Shown here: positions 44,535-54,352 of the stretch, in pieces
Layout: each line of letters starts with the position of its first letter
Position numbering within the stretch: the stretch's first letter is position 1
NCBI RefSeq assembly: GCF_900142755.1
Contig: NZ_FRCA01000003.1
Location: 372,001-436,000 of the forward strand
DNA: 64,000 nt
Reading direction: 5' to 3'
DNA from: Halomonas cupida
GTDB taxonomy: Bacteria; Pseudomonadota; Gammaproteobacteria; Pseudomonadales; Halomonadaceae
The notes under the pieces: generated by a model
Database searches by the model: none
The model's input: only the letters and a program-made list of their open reading frames with translations
Told to the model about the DNA's origin: nothing
Translations under genes and position numbers: made by a program

Positions 44535-44786
44535 ATGGGCATTTTCTCGTGGATTATTCTGGGGCTTATTGCCGGTATCCTGGCCAAGTGGATCATGCCG
44601 GGCAAGGATCCGGGCGGTTTCATCATCACCATCCTGATCGGTATCGCGGGTGCCTTTGTCGGCGGTTTCCTCGGCTCACTGGTGGGTATCGGTGGCCCGG
44701 TCTCCGGAATCAGTATCGGCAGTATCATTACTGCGGTGATCGGTGCACTGGTGCTGCTGTTCATCTACCGCAAGGTCAAGGGTTGA
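44535..44786 (+). CDS. GlsB/YeaQ/YmgE family membrane protein
   Basis: An 83-residue protein of the transglycosylase-associated family with three TM helices and glycine-rich turns (IILGLIAGILAKWIMPG, GAFVGGFLGSLVG, ITAVIGALVLLFIYRKVKG). Usually stress-induced; mechanism unknown. Start at 44535 after AAGGAGGAAG. Confidence 0.93.
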   Translation: MGIFSWIILGLIAGILAKWIMPGKDPGGFIITILIGIAGAFVGGFLGSLVGIGGPVSGISIGSIITAVIGALVLLFIYRKVKG

Positions 44787-44817
44787 GCGCCACTCCTTGA
44801 CGATAATGGCGGGAACC

Positions 44818-44845
44818 ACAACGGGCAGCCTACGCTGCCCGTTGT
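44818..44845. terminator. Hairpin terminator after the GlsB-family gene
   Basis: A perfect 12-bp stem (44818-44829 with 44834-44845, loop CTAC) between convergent genes; could serve both strands. Confidence 0.65.
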
Positions 44846-44901
44846 CGAGTCAGGTTGATGCGGGCTTGCTCCACTCGATCCTGATCGACTCGGCTGGAGT
44901 G

Positions 44902-45318
44902 TCAATAGTTGGGCCAGATGCCGGGAGTGGCCAGCTCCAATAGATGGCCATCCGGGTCACGCAGATACAGGCTTTCTCCACCTTTCGACCAGTGGGTACG
45001 TCCCTCGATCTTCACACCATGGGCATCCAGCCTGCGCTCCCATTCCCCCAGGCTGTCGCGGTCGATGGCAAAGGCCATGTGCACCGGACCCTTGCCATCA
45101 TGTGGTGGAATGCTGCCGCGGTTGTCGGGAAGCTGTACGGTCGACAGCGTTCCCCCCTCCATGAACAGCAGCAGCACGCTGGGGCCGACAGCGTAGGCCG
45201 TCATTCGGTGATCCGCCGTCGATGGTCTCAGCTCCAGTACTTCCTCGAAGAAGGCCCGAGCTCGGGCCATGTCCCGGACGTAGAGGGCGGTTTCGAGGAC
45301 AGCATTGAGATGTGGCAT
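44902..45318 (-). CDS. VOC (glyoxalase/bleomycin resistance) family protein
   Basis: A 138-residue vicinal-oxygen-chelate fold protein: ETALYVRDMARARAFFEEVLEL, HMAFAIDRDSLGEW, and LYLRDPDGHLLELATPG with the metal-binding Glu. The likely ligands are His79-type (PVHMAF) and Glu (LLELA). Enzyme activity cannot be told. Confidence 0.9.
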   Translation of the reverse strand: MPHLNAVLETALYVRDMARARAFFEEVLELRPSTADHRMTAYAVGPSVLLLFMEGGTLSTVQLPDNRGSIPPHDGKGPVHMAFAIDRDSLGEWERRLDAHGVKIEGRTHWSKGGESLYLRDPDGHLLELATPGIWPNY

Positions 45319-45378
45319 TGTCGGACTCCCTGCACCGATATACTTCCAGCATAGCCTTGCATGACGGGGACAGGCGGC

Positions 45379-45450
45379 TCAGCCCATCCAGAACCACCAG
45401 ATGATCAGCCCGATCAGGGCAAAACCCACTAGAGTCACCAGAATGCTCAT
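45379..45450 (-). CDS. 23-residue membrane microprotein coupled to copA
   Basis: A short frame whose ATG overlaps the copA stop (ATGA). It encodes 23 residues, nearly all hydrophobic, ending IIWWFWMG, enough for one TM helix. The I/V-W-W-F-W pattern recalls the N-terminal anchor of small cupredoxin-domain proteins encoded next to copper ATPases; here the frame stops right after the anchor. Perfect coupling and composition support translation, but length makes it uncertain. Confidence 0.5.
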   Translation of the reverse strand: MSILVTLVGFALIGLIIWWFWMG

Positions 45451-48023
45451 GCGTTGGCCTCCCCTGTTGATGAGATTTTCGACGAGGTTGATGTTGGCGA
45501 CTGCGATACCTTGAACAGTCTCAGCCGGTTGGCGTTGCTGACCACGGTGATCGAAGACAGTGACATGGCCGCTCCGGCGATTACCGGCGACAGCAGGGTG
45601 CCTGTCAGTGGGTAGAGCACCCCCGCCGCGATGGGAATACACAGGGTGTTGTAGCCCAGAGCGCCCCACAGGTTCTGCTTTATGTTGCCGAGGGTGGCGC
45701 GGCTGATCTCGATAGCGTCGACGATGCCGTGCAGCGAAGAGCGCATCAGTGTGACTCCAGCGCTCTCGATGGCCACATCTGTGCCCTGGCCCATGGCGAA
45801 GCCGACATCGGCCTGAGCCAGTGCAGGGGCATCATTGATCCCATCGCCGACCATGCCGACGACCTCCCCCTGACGCTGCAGACGTTCGATCTCGGCATGC
45901 TTGTCCTCAGGAGTCAGCTCGGCACGCACTTCATCGATACCGGCCTGGCTGGCGATGGCGTTGGCGGTGGCTGTGTTGTCACCGGTGAGCATGACCACCT
46001 TGAGTCCATCCCGGCGCAGACGAGCAATGGCTTCGATGCTGTCGTGGCGCAGCGGGTCCTCGATGGCAAAACTCGCCGCCAGTTGACCGTCGACGGCAAG
46101 GTAGACCACCGTACGTGCCTGGCTTGTCCAACTCTCGCGTTCATCGCCCAGTGCATCAAGACTGGCGCCGATATCCTCAAGCAGTGCGGCGTTGCCGATT
46201 GCCAGTTCTCGGCCCTGGGCATCCCGGGCACGTACTCCACGCCCGGTGACACTAGTGAAGTCGGTGATCTCCACCGCACTCAGATCGTCACCCAGCTGAC
46301 TCTCGATATGCTGAGTCAGTGCAATGGCCAGCGGATGTTCGGAACGGCTTTCGAGGGCATGCGTCAGATTCAGCAGATCCGAGGTGTTCTCGCCGAGCAG
46401 TCGTTGATCGTTGACCTGTGGCTTGCCCTCGGTCACCGTGCCGGTCTTGTCGACCACCAGAGTGGTCAGGTGGCTGGCGGTCTGCAGGGCGTCACCGGAG
46501 CGGATCAACACGCCATGTTCGGCGGCCTTGCCGACACCGATCATGGTCGACAGCGGTGTTGCCAGACCCAGCGCACAGGGGCAGGCGATGATCAGTACGG
46601 TGGTTGCCGTGACCAGCATATGGATGACTCGCGGCTCCGGGCCGAAGTGGAACCAGGCCAGAGCGGTGAGGACGGCGATGATCATCACGCTGGGTACGAA
46701 GACCGAGGAGATGCGGTCGGCCATGTTGCCGATTGGCGGTTTCGAGCCCTGGGCATTGGCAACCTGCTCGGTGATGCGCCCCAGGCGAGTGTCGGCCCCG
46801 ACACGTGTGGCGCGATACAGTAGCGAGCCACGTCCATTGACGGTACCGGCACTGACATCGTCACCGGGTTCCCGAGAGACAGCCAGCGGCTCACCGGTGA
46901 GCATCGACTCATCAATATAGCTCTGGCCTTCGACCACTTCGCCGTCCACCGGCAGTCGCTCGCCGGGCCGTACGCGGATCAGGTCGCCACTCTGTACCTC
47001 ATCGATGGCCACGTCCTGCTCGCGGCCATCGCGCACCACGCGTGCCGTACTGCTCTGCAGGTCGAGCAGGCGATGCAGAGCGTCCGAAGTGCGGCCGCGG
47101 GCGCGCAGCTCCAACGCGTTGCCCAGCAATACCAGGCCGATGATCATCGCGGCTGCCTCGAAATACAGGCCACGTGCGGCTTCCGGTAGCCAGGGCGCGG
47201 CCAGCACCACCACCATGGAGTACAGCCAGGCACTGCCGGTACCGATGGCAATCAGGGTATCCATATTGGCCTGGCGATGCCGCCCGGCCTTCCAGGCATT
47301 GACGAAGAAATGGCGACCCGGGCCAAGCAGGATCGCAAGAGTCGCCAGCCCCACCAGCCCCCATCCAAGGCGAGCTATACCCACTGGTTGCGGGTGGTGG
47401 ATAAACATCATCACCATTAACGGAACGGCTAGAGTCAGCGCTATCAGGCTGCCTTTCAGCTTACGCCGATATTCACGGCGACTGGATTCAGCACGACGGC
47501 GCTCGGCCTCGCGCAGATCGACAATCGGCTCTGCGCCGTAACCAACCCCTTCCACTGCCGAAATCAGTGCATCGCTGGTTGCCTCGCCACGTACCCGGGC
47601 GGTGTTGGAAGCGAAATTGACCTCGGCATCCACCACGCCTGGTACCTGGCGCAGAGCCTTCTGCACGCTCGCCACACAACTGGCGCAGGTCATGCCCTGA
47701 ATGGCCAGCCGTTGGGAAGGCAGATTGTCGGCCTGGTTAGAGGGGGTGTCCTCGGCATCCGCATTGGCCGGGAGCTGGTCCTCGGGGGTGGTGATATCGC
47801 AGGCATCGGCGGAAGTGGTTTCGCCGGGATAGCCTGCCGCGCGCAGAATCTCATCTACCTCATCCGCCACCAGACGGGATTCCACAGACAGGCGCTGGGT
47901 CGAGGGTTCGCCTTCCACCCGGGCTTCACCGTCGTGTTGCTGGATCGCTTCACGCATGCGCTTGACGCATCCCTGGCAGGTCATGGCCGGGATATACCGA
48001 GTCAGTGGCTGTTGTGCGTTCAT
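45447..48023 (-). CDS. copA: Copper-exporting P1B-type ATPase
   Basis: An 858-residue Cu+ export ATPase. Two N-terminal metal-binding HMA domains: MTCQGC at 14-19 (divergent) and GMTCASC at 110-116, joined by a long acidic linker. Eight TM helices, the CPC metal site in [13 protein letters not shown], phosphorylation site DKTGT, and [16 protein letters not shown]. Start at 48023 after GAGGAGG, overlapping the regulator stop (ATGA). Transcribed with the MerR-type regulator. Confidence 0.96.
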   Translation of the reverse strand: MNAQQPLTRYIPAMTCQGCVKRMREAIQQHDGEARVEGEPSTQRLSVESRLVADEVDEILRAAGYPGETTSADACDITTPEDQLPANADAEDTPSNQADNLPSQRLAIQGMTCASCVASVQKALRQVPGVVDAEVNFASNTARVRGEATSDALISAVEGVGYGAEPIVDLREAERRRAESSRREYRRKLKGSLIALTLAVPLMVMMFIHHPQPVGIARLGWGLVGLATLAILLGPGRHFFVNAWKAGRHRQANMDTLIAIGTGSAWLYSMVVVLAAPWLPEAARGLYFEAAAMIIGLVLLGNALELRARGRTSDALHRLLDLQSSTARVVRDGREQDVAIDEVQSGDLIRVRPGERLPVDGEVVEGQSYIDESMLTGEPLAVSREPGDDVSAGTVNGRGSLLYRATRVGADTRLGRITEQVANAQGSKPPIGNMADRISSVFVPSVMIIAVLTALAWFHFGPEPRVIHMLVTATTVLIIACPCALGLATPLSTMIGVGKAAEHGVLIRSGDALQTASHLTTLVVDKTGTVTEGKPQVNDQRLLGENTSDLLNLTHALESRSEHPLAIALTQHIESQLGDDLSAVEITDFTSVTGRGVRARDAQGRELAIGNAALLEDIGASLDALGDERESWTSQARTVVYLAVDGQLAASFAIEDPLRHDSIEAIARLRRDGLKVVMLTGDNTATANAIASQAGIDEVRAELTPEDKHAEIERLQRQGEVVGMVGDGINDAPALAQADVGFAMGQGTDVAIESAGVTLMRSSLHGIVDAIEISRATLGNIKQNLWGALGYNTLCIPIAAGVLYPLTGTLLSPVIAGAAMSLSSITVVSNANRLRLFKVSQSPTSTSSKISSTGEANA

Positions 48024-48451
48024 GCATCCTCCTCGGCATGGGCCTCGTTGGTAGGGACACTCTCGATCAAGCGACACAGGCTATGCCCGTCCGGGACACC
48101 ATCCGGCATCTCCTGCCAGGACTCCATGGCTTGTTCCATGCGTGAAGCCAGCTCCTCCAGCTCACGGATGCGCTGACGAATCTGGGGCAGACGTGCGGCG
48201 AGCAGATCACGGACCATGGGGCAGGGAGAGTCTCCGTGGTCGGCATGATCGAGGATCTCGCCGATCTCACCGAGGCTGAAGCCTAGATGACGGGCGCGCT
48301 GGATGAAGTCCAGCCTCTCTAGATCTCGGGCGGAATAGATGTGATAGCCATTGTCGGGATCACGTTCCGGAGCCAGTAACCCCTCACGGGTGTAGTGGCG
48401 TACCGTCTCGGCGGTGACTTCGGCCGCTCGGGCCAGTTCGCTGACTTTCAT
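48020..48451 (-). CDS. MerR-family metal-responsive regulator
   Basis: A 143-residue regulator. [29 protein letters not shown] (in parts); coiled-coil dimer helix about 80-112. Cys77 (DSPCPM) is present, as in MerR, ZntR and PbrR; CueR usually has Ser there. The C-terminal loop has one Cys126 (SLCRLIES) and lacks the CueR C-x7-C pair. It is the first gene of the copA operon, so copper is the likely signal despite the non-CueR ligand set. Start at 48451 after CAGGAG. Confidence 0.9.
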   Translation of the reverse strand: MKVSELARAAEVTAETVRHYTREGLLAPERDPDNGYHIYSARDLERLDFIQRARHLGFSLGEIGEILDHADHGDSPCPMVRDLLAARLPQIRQRIRELEELASRMEQAMESWQEMPDGVPDGHSLCRLIESVPTNEAHAEEDA

Positions 48452-48542
48452 TTGAACTCCTGCGTTTGAACCCATGACGGGCGGGCCGCCGTTGGCAGCA
48501 GTTGTGCTCGATCATCAGGGCATGGGGTTTCGATCTGCTGCT

Positions 48543-48574
48543 AGTGTAAAACCTTTGTGTAACACAATGGTCAA
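48543..48574 (-). promoter_or_regulatory. MerR-type promoter/operator of the regulator-copA operon
   Basis: On the minus strand: -35 TTGACC (48569-48574), a 20-bp spacer, -10 TACACT (48543-48548). A 21-bp dyad at 48551-48571 lies in the spacer, with half-sites ACCATTGTG and CACAAAGGT (one mismatch). Elongated spacer plus dyad is the hallmark of MerR-family activation by DNA distortion. Confidence 0.88.
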
Positions 48575-48678
48575 GCGCTGGAATCGGCACAGAACTGTTT
48601 TCGAGCGGAAAAATCAACTCATTGAAATATAAGAATTCATTATTACTCTGTGACCAAAGTATGAGCCGATTCGCTATT

Positions 48679-48692
48679 CAAACGAACGTTTG
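48679..48692. promoter_or_regulatory. PsrA-like operator upstream of fadL
   Basis: CAAACGAACGTTTG, a perfect 14-bp dyad, fits the Pseudomonas PsrA consensus (G/C)AAAC-N2-4-GTTT(G/C). It lies 154 bp before the FadL-type porin start. PsrA is a fatty-acid-sensing TetR regulator of beta-oxidation genes, so the site makes biological sense here. Confidence 0.6.
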
Positions 48693-48845
48693 GCCTTGAA
48701 CTTTTCGGAACTATCGCAAACACTGCGATCAAGTCCTTGCGTTGGAAAATGCTCCTGGTACCAGCATCAATATTGCAGTGTTTTCAGCGCATAAGGGTTG
48801 ACCAACCATAATGACTGGCTAGCTTGCTGATTACAGGATGCCGAG

Positions 48846-50177
48846 ATGATGATGCATAACAAGTTCAAACCTTTGACTCTCGCGGCCGCTGTTGCTGCCG
48901 CTACCGTTTCCGGTCAGGCCATGGCAGGCGCTTTCCAGCTCAATGAGCAGAGTGTCAGTGCTCAGGGGACCTCCTTTGCGGGGCGTGCCTCGACGGTCAA
49001 TGACGCTTCCATCGTCTATGGCAACCCGGCGGGCATGTCCTTCCTGAGCGGCGCCCAGGTGACCGGCGGTACGACCTATCTGATGCCGAGCTCGGATATC
49101 AGTAATGCCTCCGGCAGTGCAGCCGGCACCAACGATGGTGATATGGTGCCGGACAAGGCAATTCCCTTTGCCTACTATGTGCAACCGATCAATGACAACC
49201 TGCATTTCGGCCTGGGCGTCTATGCTCCGTTCGGTCTGGTAACCGACTATGACAATGACTTCCAGGGCCGTTATTTCGGTGACTACAGCGACGTCAAGGT
49301 CGCCACGATTCAACCGACCATCTCGGTGAAATTCAGCGAGCAGTTCTCCGCCGGTTTCGGTGTGACCTATAACCGTATCGAAGGCAAGCTGGGTGCGCGT
49401 ACACCGGGCGGCCCGGTAGGTTATTACGACTCTACCGGCGCCTTTACTCCGACCGGAGTTGAAGGAGACGGTCGAGTTGTTGTCGAGGGTGATGATGAAG
49501 CCTGGGGCTTTACCTGGGGTATGATGTACAAGCCCTGGCAGAGCACTACCTTCGGTCTGGCCTATCACTCCGAGGTGGATTATGACCTCGAAGGCGATGC
49601 CAATTTCGAGAATGTGCGGGGACAGGGTGATCCGGTCAACCATCCGATACTTGGTCCGATCGTTCCGGTTGGTGCAGCTTCAGCCAAGAGTGATGCCAAC
49701 CTGGGCATTAGCCTGCCGGCGACCTGGGACCTTTCGGTGACCCACGAGCTCGACGATCAGTGGACTCTGATGGGCGGTGTGAGCCTGGTGCAATGGGGTA
49801 GCTTCGACAAGCTGGTCGTCGAGAATGATGTCAGGGAAATTGTCGAGGAACAGAACTACGAGAACAGCATGCAGTATGCCCTGGGTGCCAGCTATCAGCT
49901 GAATGACCAGTGGGTGTTCCGTAGTGGTGTGGCCTATGATGAATCACCGATCAGTGACGAGCATCGCACCGTCCGCGTGCCGTCCGGTGACCGCATGATC
50001 TATTCCGTCGGTGCCGGCTGGACGCCAGTACAGAACCTGACAGTGGATGTGGCCTACACCTACCTGGATGAAGACACCGCCAGCCTGTCCGAGGAAGATC
50101 CGGAACGCGGTATCTATGAGGCGGACTACGACAACTCCGCTCATGGTTTCGGTGCTCAGGTGACCTATCGCTTCTGA
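48846..50177 (+). CDS. fadL: FadL/OmpP1 family outer-membrane fatty acid transporter
   Basis: A 443-residue 14-strand beta-barrel. The signal peptide ends GQAMA, followed by the FadL N-terminal hatch GAFQLNEQSVSAQGTSFAG and NPAGMSFL. C-terminal residue is Phe (QVTYRF) as needed for outer-membrane insertion. Imports long-chain fatty acids or other hydrophobic compounds. AGGA precedes the first of three ATGs. Confidence 0.94.
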   Translation: MMMHNKFKPLTLAAAVAAATVSGQAMAGAFQLNEQSVSAQGTSFAGRASTVNDASIVYGNPAGMSFLSGAQVTGGTTYLMPSSDISNASGSAAGTNDGDMVPDKAIPFAYYVQPINDNLHFGLGVYAPFGLVTDYDNDFQGRYFGDYSDVKVATIQPTISVKFSEQFSAGFGVTYNRIEGKLGARTPGGPVGYYDSTGAFTPTGVEGDGRVVVEGDDEAWGFTWGMMYKPWQSTTFGLAYHSEVDYDLEGDANFENVRGQGDPVNHPILGPIVPVGAASAKSDANLGISLPATWDLSVTHELDDQWTLMGGVSLVQWGSFDKLVVENDVREIVEEQNYENSMQYALGASYQLNDQWVFRSGVAYDESPISDEHRTVRVPSGDRMIYSVGAGWTPVQNLTVDVAYTYLDEDTASLSEEDPERGIYEADYDNSAHGFGAQVTYRF

Positions 50178-50206
50178 TCGTTACTGTCAGTAGTATCTGC
50201 CACGTG

Positions 50207-50235
50207 ACAACGGCGCCCACCTGGGGCGCCGTTGT
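50207..50235. terminator. Terminator between fadL and the TonB receptor gene
   Basis: A 12-bp perfect stem (50207-50218 with 50224-50235) and TGTTTCC beyond it; convergent position. Confidence 0.78.
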
Positions 50236-50277
50236 TGTTTCCATGAGACAGGACTGGGTGGTTATCAGGCAGTGCCA

Positions 50278-52356
50278 TCAAAACTCCAGTTCAACACCGG
50301 CATAGAACGCCCGATCCGGCGCGGGCTCGAAGTAGCGGGCGTTGTTGGCGTTGATCCGTACGTTGGAGTAGTACTCTTCGTCGAACAGGTTGCGGATGCC
50401 CACATAGCCTGCCAGTACGCTGTTCGTACCCATTTTCCAGCCGTTGCCGGCGCGCAGGTTGACCAGCCAGTAGCTGTCGACGTCGACCTGGTTGGCGTTG
50501 TCGGCCACCATGTCGCCGATATATTGGGTTTCAAGGCTGGCGAAGGGCCGCTCCAGGCCTTCACCGTCGCCGAACCAGGTCAGTTCGTTGACCCAGGTGG
50601 TTTCCGGCAACCCGGGCAGGCGATTGTCGTCAAGATCATCGTTTCCTCTCACCTTGTCGAAGCGATAGCGCGCCAGGGTCAGAGCGGTATCCAGTCGCAG
50701 GCTATCCAGTGCCTGCCAGCCCAGCGCAAGTTCCACACCATCGCGTGAGGTATCTCCGGCGTTGGTGTAGAAGGTGCGGCCACTGTCGCCCTCGTAGGGC
50801 ACCAACTCGTCCTCGACATCGACGGAGAACAGGGCAACATCATAGTCGATCCCCCAGTCGAGGGTGCCTCGAGCCCCCAGCTCTCGGCTCCAGGCCTTTT
50901 GCGGTTCGATATCCGGGTTGAAGCCGCCGCTGCCGTTCGGATTGGCGAACTCGGAGAAGGTGGGAGTCTCGAAGGCCGTGCCGGTGTTGGCATACAGCTG
51001 ATGAAGGGGATGGTAGCGGTAGCTGACGCCCAGACTGCCGTTGAACTCATCGAAATTGCGTTTGCCGCTCTGGTCACCATCGTCGAGGTAGTCGTCTTCG
51101 ACCTCGAGGCTGATGTGGTCGTAGCGGGCACCGAGTGACAGGTTCCAGGCATCCGTCAGCGCGAGATCGCCCTGGGCGAAGACGCCAACGGATTCACCGA
51201 TCTGGGTTTCATCAGCCACCTCGCCAAGGTTCTCGCCGCTGAAGGCGATTTCCTGGCGATGACGGTCATCCTTCTGACGTGCCGCATCAACCCCCAGCAG
51301 GACATCGAGCGGTCGGCCTGCGACTGATAGCTGCTGGCGATATTCAGCACTGCCGCCGTAGTAGTTGCGTTGGTAGTCGATCAGGCTGTCACCGGGATAG
51401 GGCAGTTGTTGTTCGAAGTCGCGCCAGCTGACAAATCCTCTGAGATAGAGCTCGCCGGGGCCGAAGCCGAGGTCCTCGTATTGCAGGCCGAACACCTGCT
51501 GGTCGACACTCTGGCCGGTGTCGTACTCCTCGGTAAAGGCGCCCGCCTGACGACGGTCCTCCTTGACCTGCTCCAGCGTCAGACCACCCGGATCCTCGGC
51601 CTTGGGGTTGTCGAGCAGGTTGAGGGTGGCACTGAGGGCGCGGTCGTCGTCCAACTGACGCCTCAGATGGGCATTGAGTTGTGTCTTGCGGGCTTCACTG
51701 TGATCCCGGTAGCCATCGATCTGCCAACTGGAGGCACTGATATGGTGGGACCAGTCGCCGTTCTCGCCGCCGTTCTGCACCGCCACCTTGCGATAGCCAT
51801 CGCTGCCGACACCCGCATGAAGGTGAGTGGTGCTGGGTCCTTCACCTCGGCCATCGGCGGTGGTGACCGAGATCACTCCCCCTGCTGCATTGCCGTACTG
51901 CACCGCGGCGGGGCCGCGAATCACCTCGATACGCTCGGCGCTGTCGAGGTCGATGGCGTCCAACTGGGCCTGACCATCGGGCAGGGTATAGGGAATGCCA
52001 TCCACCACCAGGGTGATGCCGCGTACACCGAACTGTGCCCGGGAGCCGAAACCGCGAATCGACACCCGTGCGCCCTGGGCCTGGTTGTCGCGGTTGTTGA
52101 TGAAGACACCCGGCACCGTGGAGAGAGCTTCGTCGAGGCGGATGCGTTGCTGCCCCGGGGTGATAAGCGACTGGTCCACGACCGACACGGCAACCGGCGT
52201 GGTATAGAGCTCGCGTGTCAGGCGAGTGGCTTCTACGGTGATCGGTTCCAGCTCGACGGGCGGGCTGACCGATGCTGTCTCGGTTGACTGGCCGAGTGCC
52301 GGATGAATCACCAGCAGTAGAGCGGGAGCGCTGAGTAGAGGGGCGGGGCGTATCAT
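50278..52356 (-). CDS. yncD: TonB-dependent outer-membrane receptor, YncD/PqqU-like
   Basis: A 692-residue receptor. Start at 52356 after CAGGGAAAG; signal peptide ends LGQS. A TonB-box-like segment ELEPITVEA, plug domain (VSIRGFGSRAQFGVRG, LVVDGIPYTLPDGQAQ, ERIEVIRGPAAVQYGNAAGG) and a 22-strand barrel ending in VELEF. The plug and NARYFEPAPDR tail closely resemble E. coli YncD, shown to import pyrroloquinoline quinone. No PQQ enzyme gene is nearby, so the substrate remains inference. Confidence 0.9.
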   Translation of the reverse strand: MIRPAPLLSAPALLLVIHPALGQSTETASVSPPVELEPITVEATRLTRELYTTPVAVSVVDQSLITPGQQRIRLDEALSTVPGVFINNRDNQAQGARVSIRGFGSRAQFGVRGITLVVDGIPYTLPDGQAQLDAIDLDSAERIEVIRGPAAVQYGNAAGGVISVTTADGRGEGPSTTHLHAGVGSDGYRKVAVQNGGENGDWSHHISASSWQIDGYRDHSEARKTQLNAHLRRQLDDDRALSATLNLLDNPKAEDPGGLTLEQVKEDRRQAGAFTEEYDTGQSVDQQVFGLQYEDLGFGPGELYLRGFVSWRDFEQQLPYPGDSLIDYQRNYYGGSAEYRQQLSVAGRPLDVLLGVDAARQKDDRHRQEIAFSGENLGEVADETQIGESVGVFAQGDLALTDAWNLSLGARYDHISLEVEDDYLDDGDQSGKRNFDEFNGSLGVSYRYHPLHQLYANTGTAFETPTFSEFANPNGSGGFNPDIEPQKAWSRELGARGTLDWGIDYDVALFSVDVEDELVPYEGDSGRTFYTNAGDTSRDGVELALGWQALDSLRLDTALTLARYRFDKVRGNDDLDDNRLPGLPETTWVNELTWFGDGEGLERPFASLETQYIGDMVADNANQVDVDSYWLVNLRAGNGWKMGTNSVLAGYVGIRNLFDEEYYSNVRINANNARYFEPAPDRAFYAGVELEF

Positions 52357-52486
52357 GACTTTCCCTGGTCCGAGTTTCGGGATCCACTTCAAGATGTGGT
52401 ATTGAGCAGGCTCGCTGGGCATCTGGATGTTGCAGGCCCGGCATTCTAGATAAGGTGTGAGCAGGATACTACTTTAGTTGCAAATA

Positions 52487-52552
52487 ATGAGCACGCTCAG
52501 CACTATCAATGAACACGCTCAACGCTATCAATAAGCACGCTCAACGCTATGA
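52487..52552. repeat. Three tandem 22-bp repeats upstream of the receptor and TRAP genes
   Basis: Copies at 52487-52508, 52509-52530 and 52531-52552, each of the form ATRARCACGCTCARCRCTAT. They lie in the 434-bp divergent region between the TonB receptor and dctP. They could be tandem regulator sites; the rest of the region shows no gene. Confidence 0.88.
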
Positions 52553-52790
52553 CGGACACTAACCTGGTGCGCTGTGGGCATGGCCTGGACCAAAGTCGCT
52601 TTTTGCCGTGTCTGGCGATGGGGTACTTTGCTGCAATGGATGCGTACGATTGTTCACTATGCGAACTTGGATATTCGGCATAGCTATCAGGTCGATGGCC
52701 TATCCTGGTACTGATTTGTAGAGGCACTGAGCTGTCCAGGTTCGAGCTGTCCAGAAATGGAACATAACGATAATGGCTGGAGGATTCCCG

Positions 52791-53819
52791 ATGAAAACGC
52801 AACTCGCGAGCTGCCTGCTGGCGGTGTCCCTTGTCGGCTTGACGACCACTGGTGCCGAGGCTGCCACTACGCTGCGCATGGCGCACTTCTGGCCGGGGGC
52901 TTCCGGCATCAATACGCAGATCTTCGAGGAGTGGGCGAAGGAGATCGAGGAGGACTCCGGAGGTGAGTTGCGTGTGCAGCTGTTTCCGTCCGGCACCCTG
53001 GCCAAGGCCGACGACATCTACGAGGCCACGGTGAACGGTATTGCCGACATCGGCGCCACGGCTCAGGGCTACACGGCGGGACGCTTTCCTCTGTCGCAGA
53101 TCGTCGAGCTGCCTGGTGTCGCCGATGATGCCCGGCAAGGTGCCTGCATTCTCCAGACGCTCTACGACGATGGTCAGTTGAATGGTGAGTATGACGATAC
53201 CCATGTGTTGTTCATGTTCACCACCGGTCCCGGTTACATCCATACCGTGGATACTGATGTGCAGACGCCGGCTGACCTCGAGGGCCTGCGTATTCGCCGC
53301 CCGACGGCCGTGGCCGGCGACATTCTCGACAACATGGGCGCAAATCCGGTGGGCATGCCGGCGCCGGATATCTATACCTCGATGCAGCGTGGGGTGATCG
53401 ATGGGCTGAGCTTCCCATGGGAGGGCATGAAGGGGTTCCGGATCAATGAGCTGGTGGAGTACCACACCCAGGTACCGTTCTACTCGCTGATCTTCGTCGC
53501 CACCATGAATCAGCGTGCCTGGGAGGGCCTGAGCCCGGAGCAGCAGGCTGTCATCGAGGCCAACTCCGGCATGCGTTGGGCCGAGCAGGCTGGCGGAGTC
53601 TTCCATTCCATTGATCAGGTAGGCCGCCAGGAGGCAGTCGACGCGGGACACACCATTCGCGTTGTCGAGGACCCGCTCAATGACGATGAGTGGTCGGCCC
53701 CTCTGCAGAAGGGTATCGATGACTACCTGACCGGGCTCGAAGAGCGTGGTCTGGAGCAGGCCCGGGATGTCTACGAGGCGGCGCTGGCCGCACGTGAAAG
53801 CTGCACGGTCGTCGAGTAG
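52791..53819 (+). CDS. dctP: TRAP transporter periplasmic solute-binding protein
   Basis: A 342-residue DctP-family protein. Start at 52791 after TGGAGG; signal peptide ends GAEAA. Features: TLRMAHFWPGASGIN, LFPSGTLAKADDIYEATVNGIADIG (in parts), and GLRIRRPTAVAGDILDNMGANPVGMP with the carboxylate-binding Arg. Captures an organic acid for the DctQM permease. First gene of dctPQM. Confidence 0.95.
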   Translation: MKTQLASCLLAVSLVGLTTTGAEAATTLRMAHFWPGASGINTQIFEEWAKEIEEDSGGELRVQLFPSGTLAKADDIYEATVNGIADIGATAQGYTAGRFPLSQIVELPGVADDARQGACILQTLYDDGQLNGEYDDTHVLFMFTTGPGYIHTVDTDVQTPADLEGLRIRRPTAVAGDILDNMGANPVGMPAPDIYTSMQRGVIDGLSFPWEGMKGFRINELVEYHTQVPFYSLIFVATMNQRAWEGLSPEQQAVIEANSGMRWAEQAGGVFHSIDQVGRQEAVDAGHTIRVVEDPLNDDEWSAPLQKGIDDYLTGLEERGLEQARDVYEAALAARESCTVVE

Positions 53820-53824
53820 CCATC

Positions 53825-54352
53825 ATGCGCGAAGGGATCGAGAGAGCCAGTCTATGGCTGGCATGGCTGGGGCGTCTGATCGCAGGCGTGGCGCTGGTGG
53901 CGATGCTGGTGGTGACCATCGGCGATGTGGCGACTCGCTATCTGCATCGGCTGACGGAAGGTGCCATATCCGTCCGAGTGGTGGGGAGTGTCGAACTGGT
54001 CAGCTATCTGATGCTGTTTGCTCTGCTTGCGGCGATGGCTGCCAACGTCGAGCGCAGTCAGGTGGTGGTCGAGGCCTTTACCCATGCGCTGCCCGACTCA
54101 CTCACTTCCCGTCTGCATGGGCTCTATCTGTTGGGGTTTGCGGTGTTGGGCGGGGTGCTTTGTGTGGGGCTCCTGGCTGCGGCGACCAGTGCGGCTGGCC
54201 ATGGTGAAGTGACTCAGGACCTGCGACTGCCGTTGAGTCCCATCTATGCCATTGCTGCGGTACTCAGCGCCCTGTTGGGGTTGCGCAGCCTGCTGCATGC
54301 ACTACTTGGGGCTTGCTGGGCGCAACCGTCGGAGACCGCTGATGGCGACTGA
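53825..54352 (+). CDS. dctQ: TRAP transporter small permease
   Basis: A 175-residue protein with four TM helices (LIAGVALVAMLVVTIGDVATRY; ELVSYLMLFALLAAMAAN). Follows dctP by 5 bp and overlaps dctM by 11 bp. Confidence 0.92.
   Translation: MREGIERASLWLAWLGRLIAGVALVAMLVVTIGDVATRYLHRLTEGAISVRVVGSVELVSYLMLFALLAAMAANVERSQVVVEAFTHALPDSLTSRLHGLYLLGFAVLGGVLCVGLLAAATSAAGHGEVTQDLRLPLSPIYAIAAVLSALLGLRSLLHALLGACWAQPSETADGD

Noticed and set aside
45729..46823. Long plus-strand open frame (364 codons) opposite copA
   Set aside because: High GC creates long antisense frames. The copA frame has full family motifs; this one has none and no ribosome site.
52506..53651. Minus-strand frame of 381 codons opposite dctP
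   Set aside because: Same reason: it is the antisense of a clear TRAP binding protein and has no recognisable domain.
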